Positions 43,568 to 43,705 of a stretch of 43,705 bases of DNA are shown piece after piece. The position numbers were made by a program, and so were the translations under genes. The notes below the pieces were generated by a model. The model ran no database searches. It saw only the letters and a program-made list of their open reading frames with translations, and had not been told where the DNA came from. Positions within the stretch are counted from its first letter, which is position 1; every line of letters starts with the position of its first letter. Origin of the DNA: Hyphomonadaceae bacterium (GTDB lineage: Bacteria > Pseudomonadota > Alphaproteobacteria > Caulobacterales > Aquidulcibacteraceae); NCBI GenBank assembly GCA_021299265.1, contig JAJTGP010000007.1, forward strand, positions 1 to 43,705, read 5' to 3'.

Positions 43568-43705
43568 GGGCTTGTTGACAAACTGGATTCCCAAATCATT
43601 TGAATTCTGATTCAAGGTAGCTTTTGGGGAGGTTATCTTGGCGCGGTTGTTGATGGAAGATGGAGAATGGATGTTCTTTGAGCCGTTTTTGGTTGGCATT
43701 CGGGG
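43568..43705 (+). mobile_element. left end of a second IS5-like element (partial)
   Basis: From 43568 the sequence GGGCTTGTTGACAAACTGG resembles the terminal repeat of IS5-family elements of the IS427 type, preceded by TTA, which would be a TNA target duplication. An inner inverted repeat TTGAAT/ATTCAA (43600-43615) and the transposase start follow. The element leaves the window, so its other end and target repeat cannot be checked. Confidence 0.65.
43638..43705 (+). CDS. IS5-like transposase, 5' part only
   Basis: The first 22 codons read MARLLMEDGEWMFFEPFLVG when starting from TTG 43638. GGGGAGG (43626-43632) lies 5 bases upstream. This matches the typical start of small IS5-family transposases (M-A-R-x-L-x-x-D-x-x-W-x-x-x-E-P-x-L). 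The gene continues beyond the window, so frame integrity is unknown. Confidence 0.7.
   Translation, partial: MARLLMEDGEWMFFEPFLVGIR

Overview
The window looks like chromosomal DNA of an alphaproteobacterium of the Caulobacterales/Maricaulales type. The strongest evidence is the first 9 kb: a holdfast polysaccharide synthesis (hfs) locus in the order hfsE-hfsF-hfsG (plus strand), hfsC-hfsB-hfsA (minus strand), hfsD (divergent, plus strand), which is the arrangement known from Caulobacter, but without the deacetylase gene hfsH. GC content is moderate, host genes use many TTG leucine codons, and genes are tightly packed, with repeated 4-bp ATGA overlaps inside operons and repeated tail-to-tail overlaps of stop codons between convergent genes. 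No species can be assigned from the sequence alone.

Layout: 1-720, a gene-poor stretch and a tRNA-Ser(GCU) on the minus strand. 725-8910, the hfs locus: priming sugar transferase, flippase, glycosyltransferase, polymerase-like membrane protein, a kinase-like protein with an altered P-loop, the polysaccharide co-polymerase and the outer-membrane export lipoprotein. 8952-13004, small genes, homoserine kinase, an alpha/beta hydrolase, a Nudix hydrolase and a dienelactone hydrolase. 13012-19954, an alginate-export-type porin, then a four-gene ABC exporter operon (permease, ATPase, membrane fusion protein, TolC-like lipoprotein) divergent from a TetR regulator with clear palindromic operator candidates. 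19951-22789, a P450 / unknown exported protein / MTA phosphorylase operon. 22924-28225, unknown exported and membrane proteins, a DUF1801 protein, SerS, PrmA and an unknown 373-residue protein. 28387-33301, aminopeptidase P, an MFS exporter, a short-chain dehydrogenase and a double META-domain protein. 33298-35627, a LysR / flavodoxin / pirin module. 35646-37597, a flagellin-like helical protein, a DUF3833 lipoprotein and a small exported protein ending at a strong terminator. 37944-40814, a FemAB/GNAT-like acyltransferase (possibly related to the holdfast protein HfsK) and the queC-queE-queD operon. 40990-43705, one complete IS5-family element inserted upstream of queC, a repeat-rich exported protein, and the left end of a second IS5-like element that appears to cut a short reading frame.

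How the parts work together: the hfs genes would make a lipid-linked repeat unit (HfsE, HfsG), flip it (HfsF), polymerise it (HfsC with HfsA/HfsB) and export it through HfsD. The TetR-controlled ABC operon looks like a self-contained tripartite exporter. QueC, QueE and QueD are three enzymes of the 7-deazaguanine pathway that leads to queuosine-modified tRNA. Most other genes are housekeeping or small conserved families. I see no CRISPR array, toxin-antitoxin pair or recognisable defence system. The points most worth a second look are the missing hfsH, the altered HfsB P-loop, the TetR operator pair, the flagellin-like orphan and the two IS junctions.
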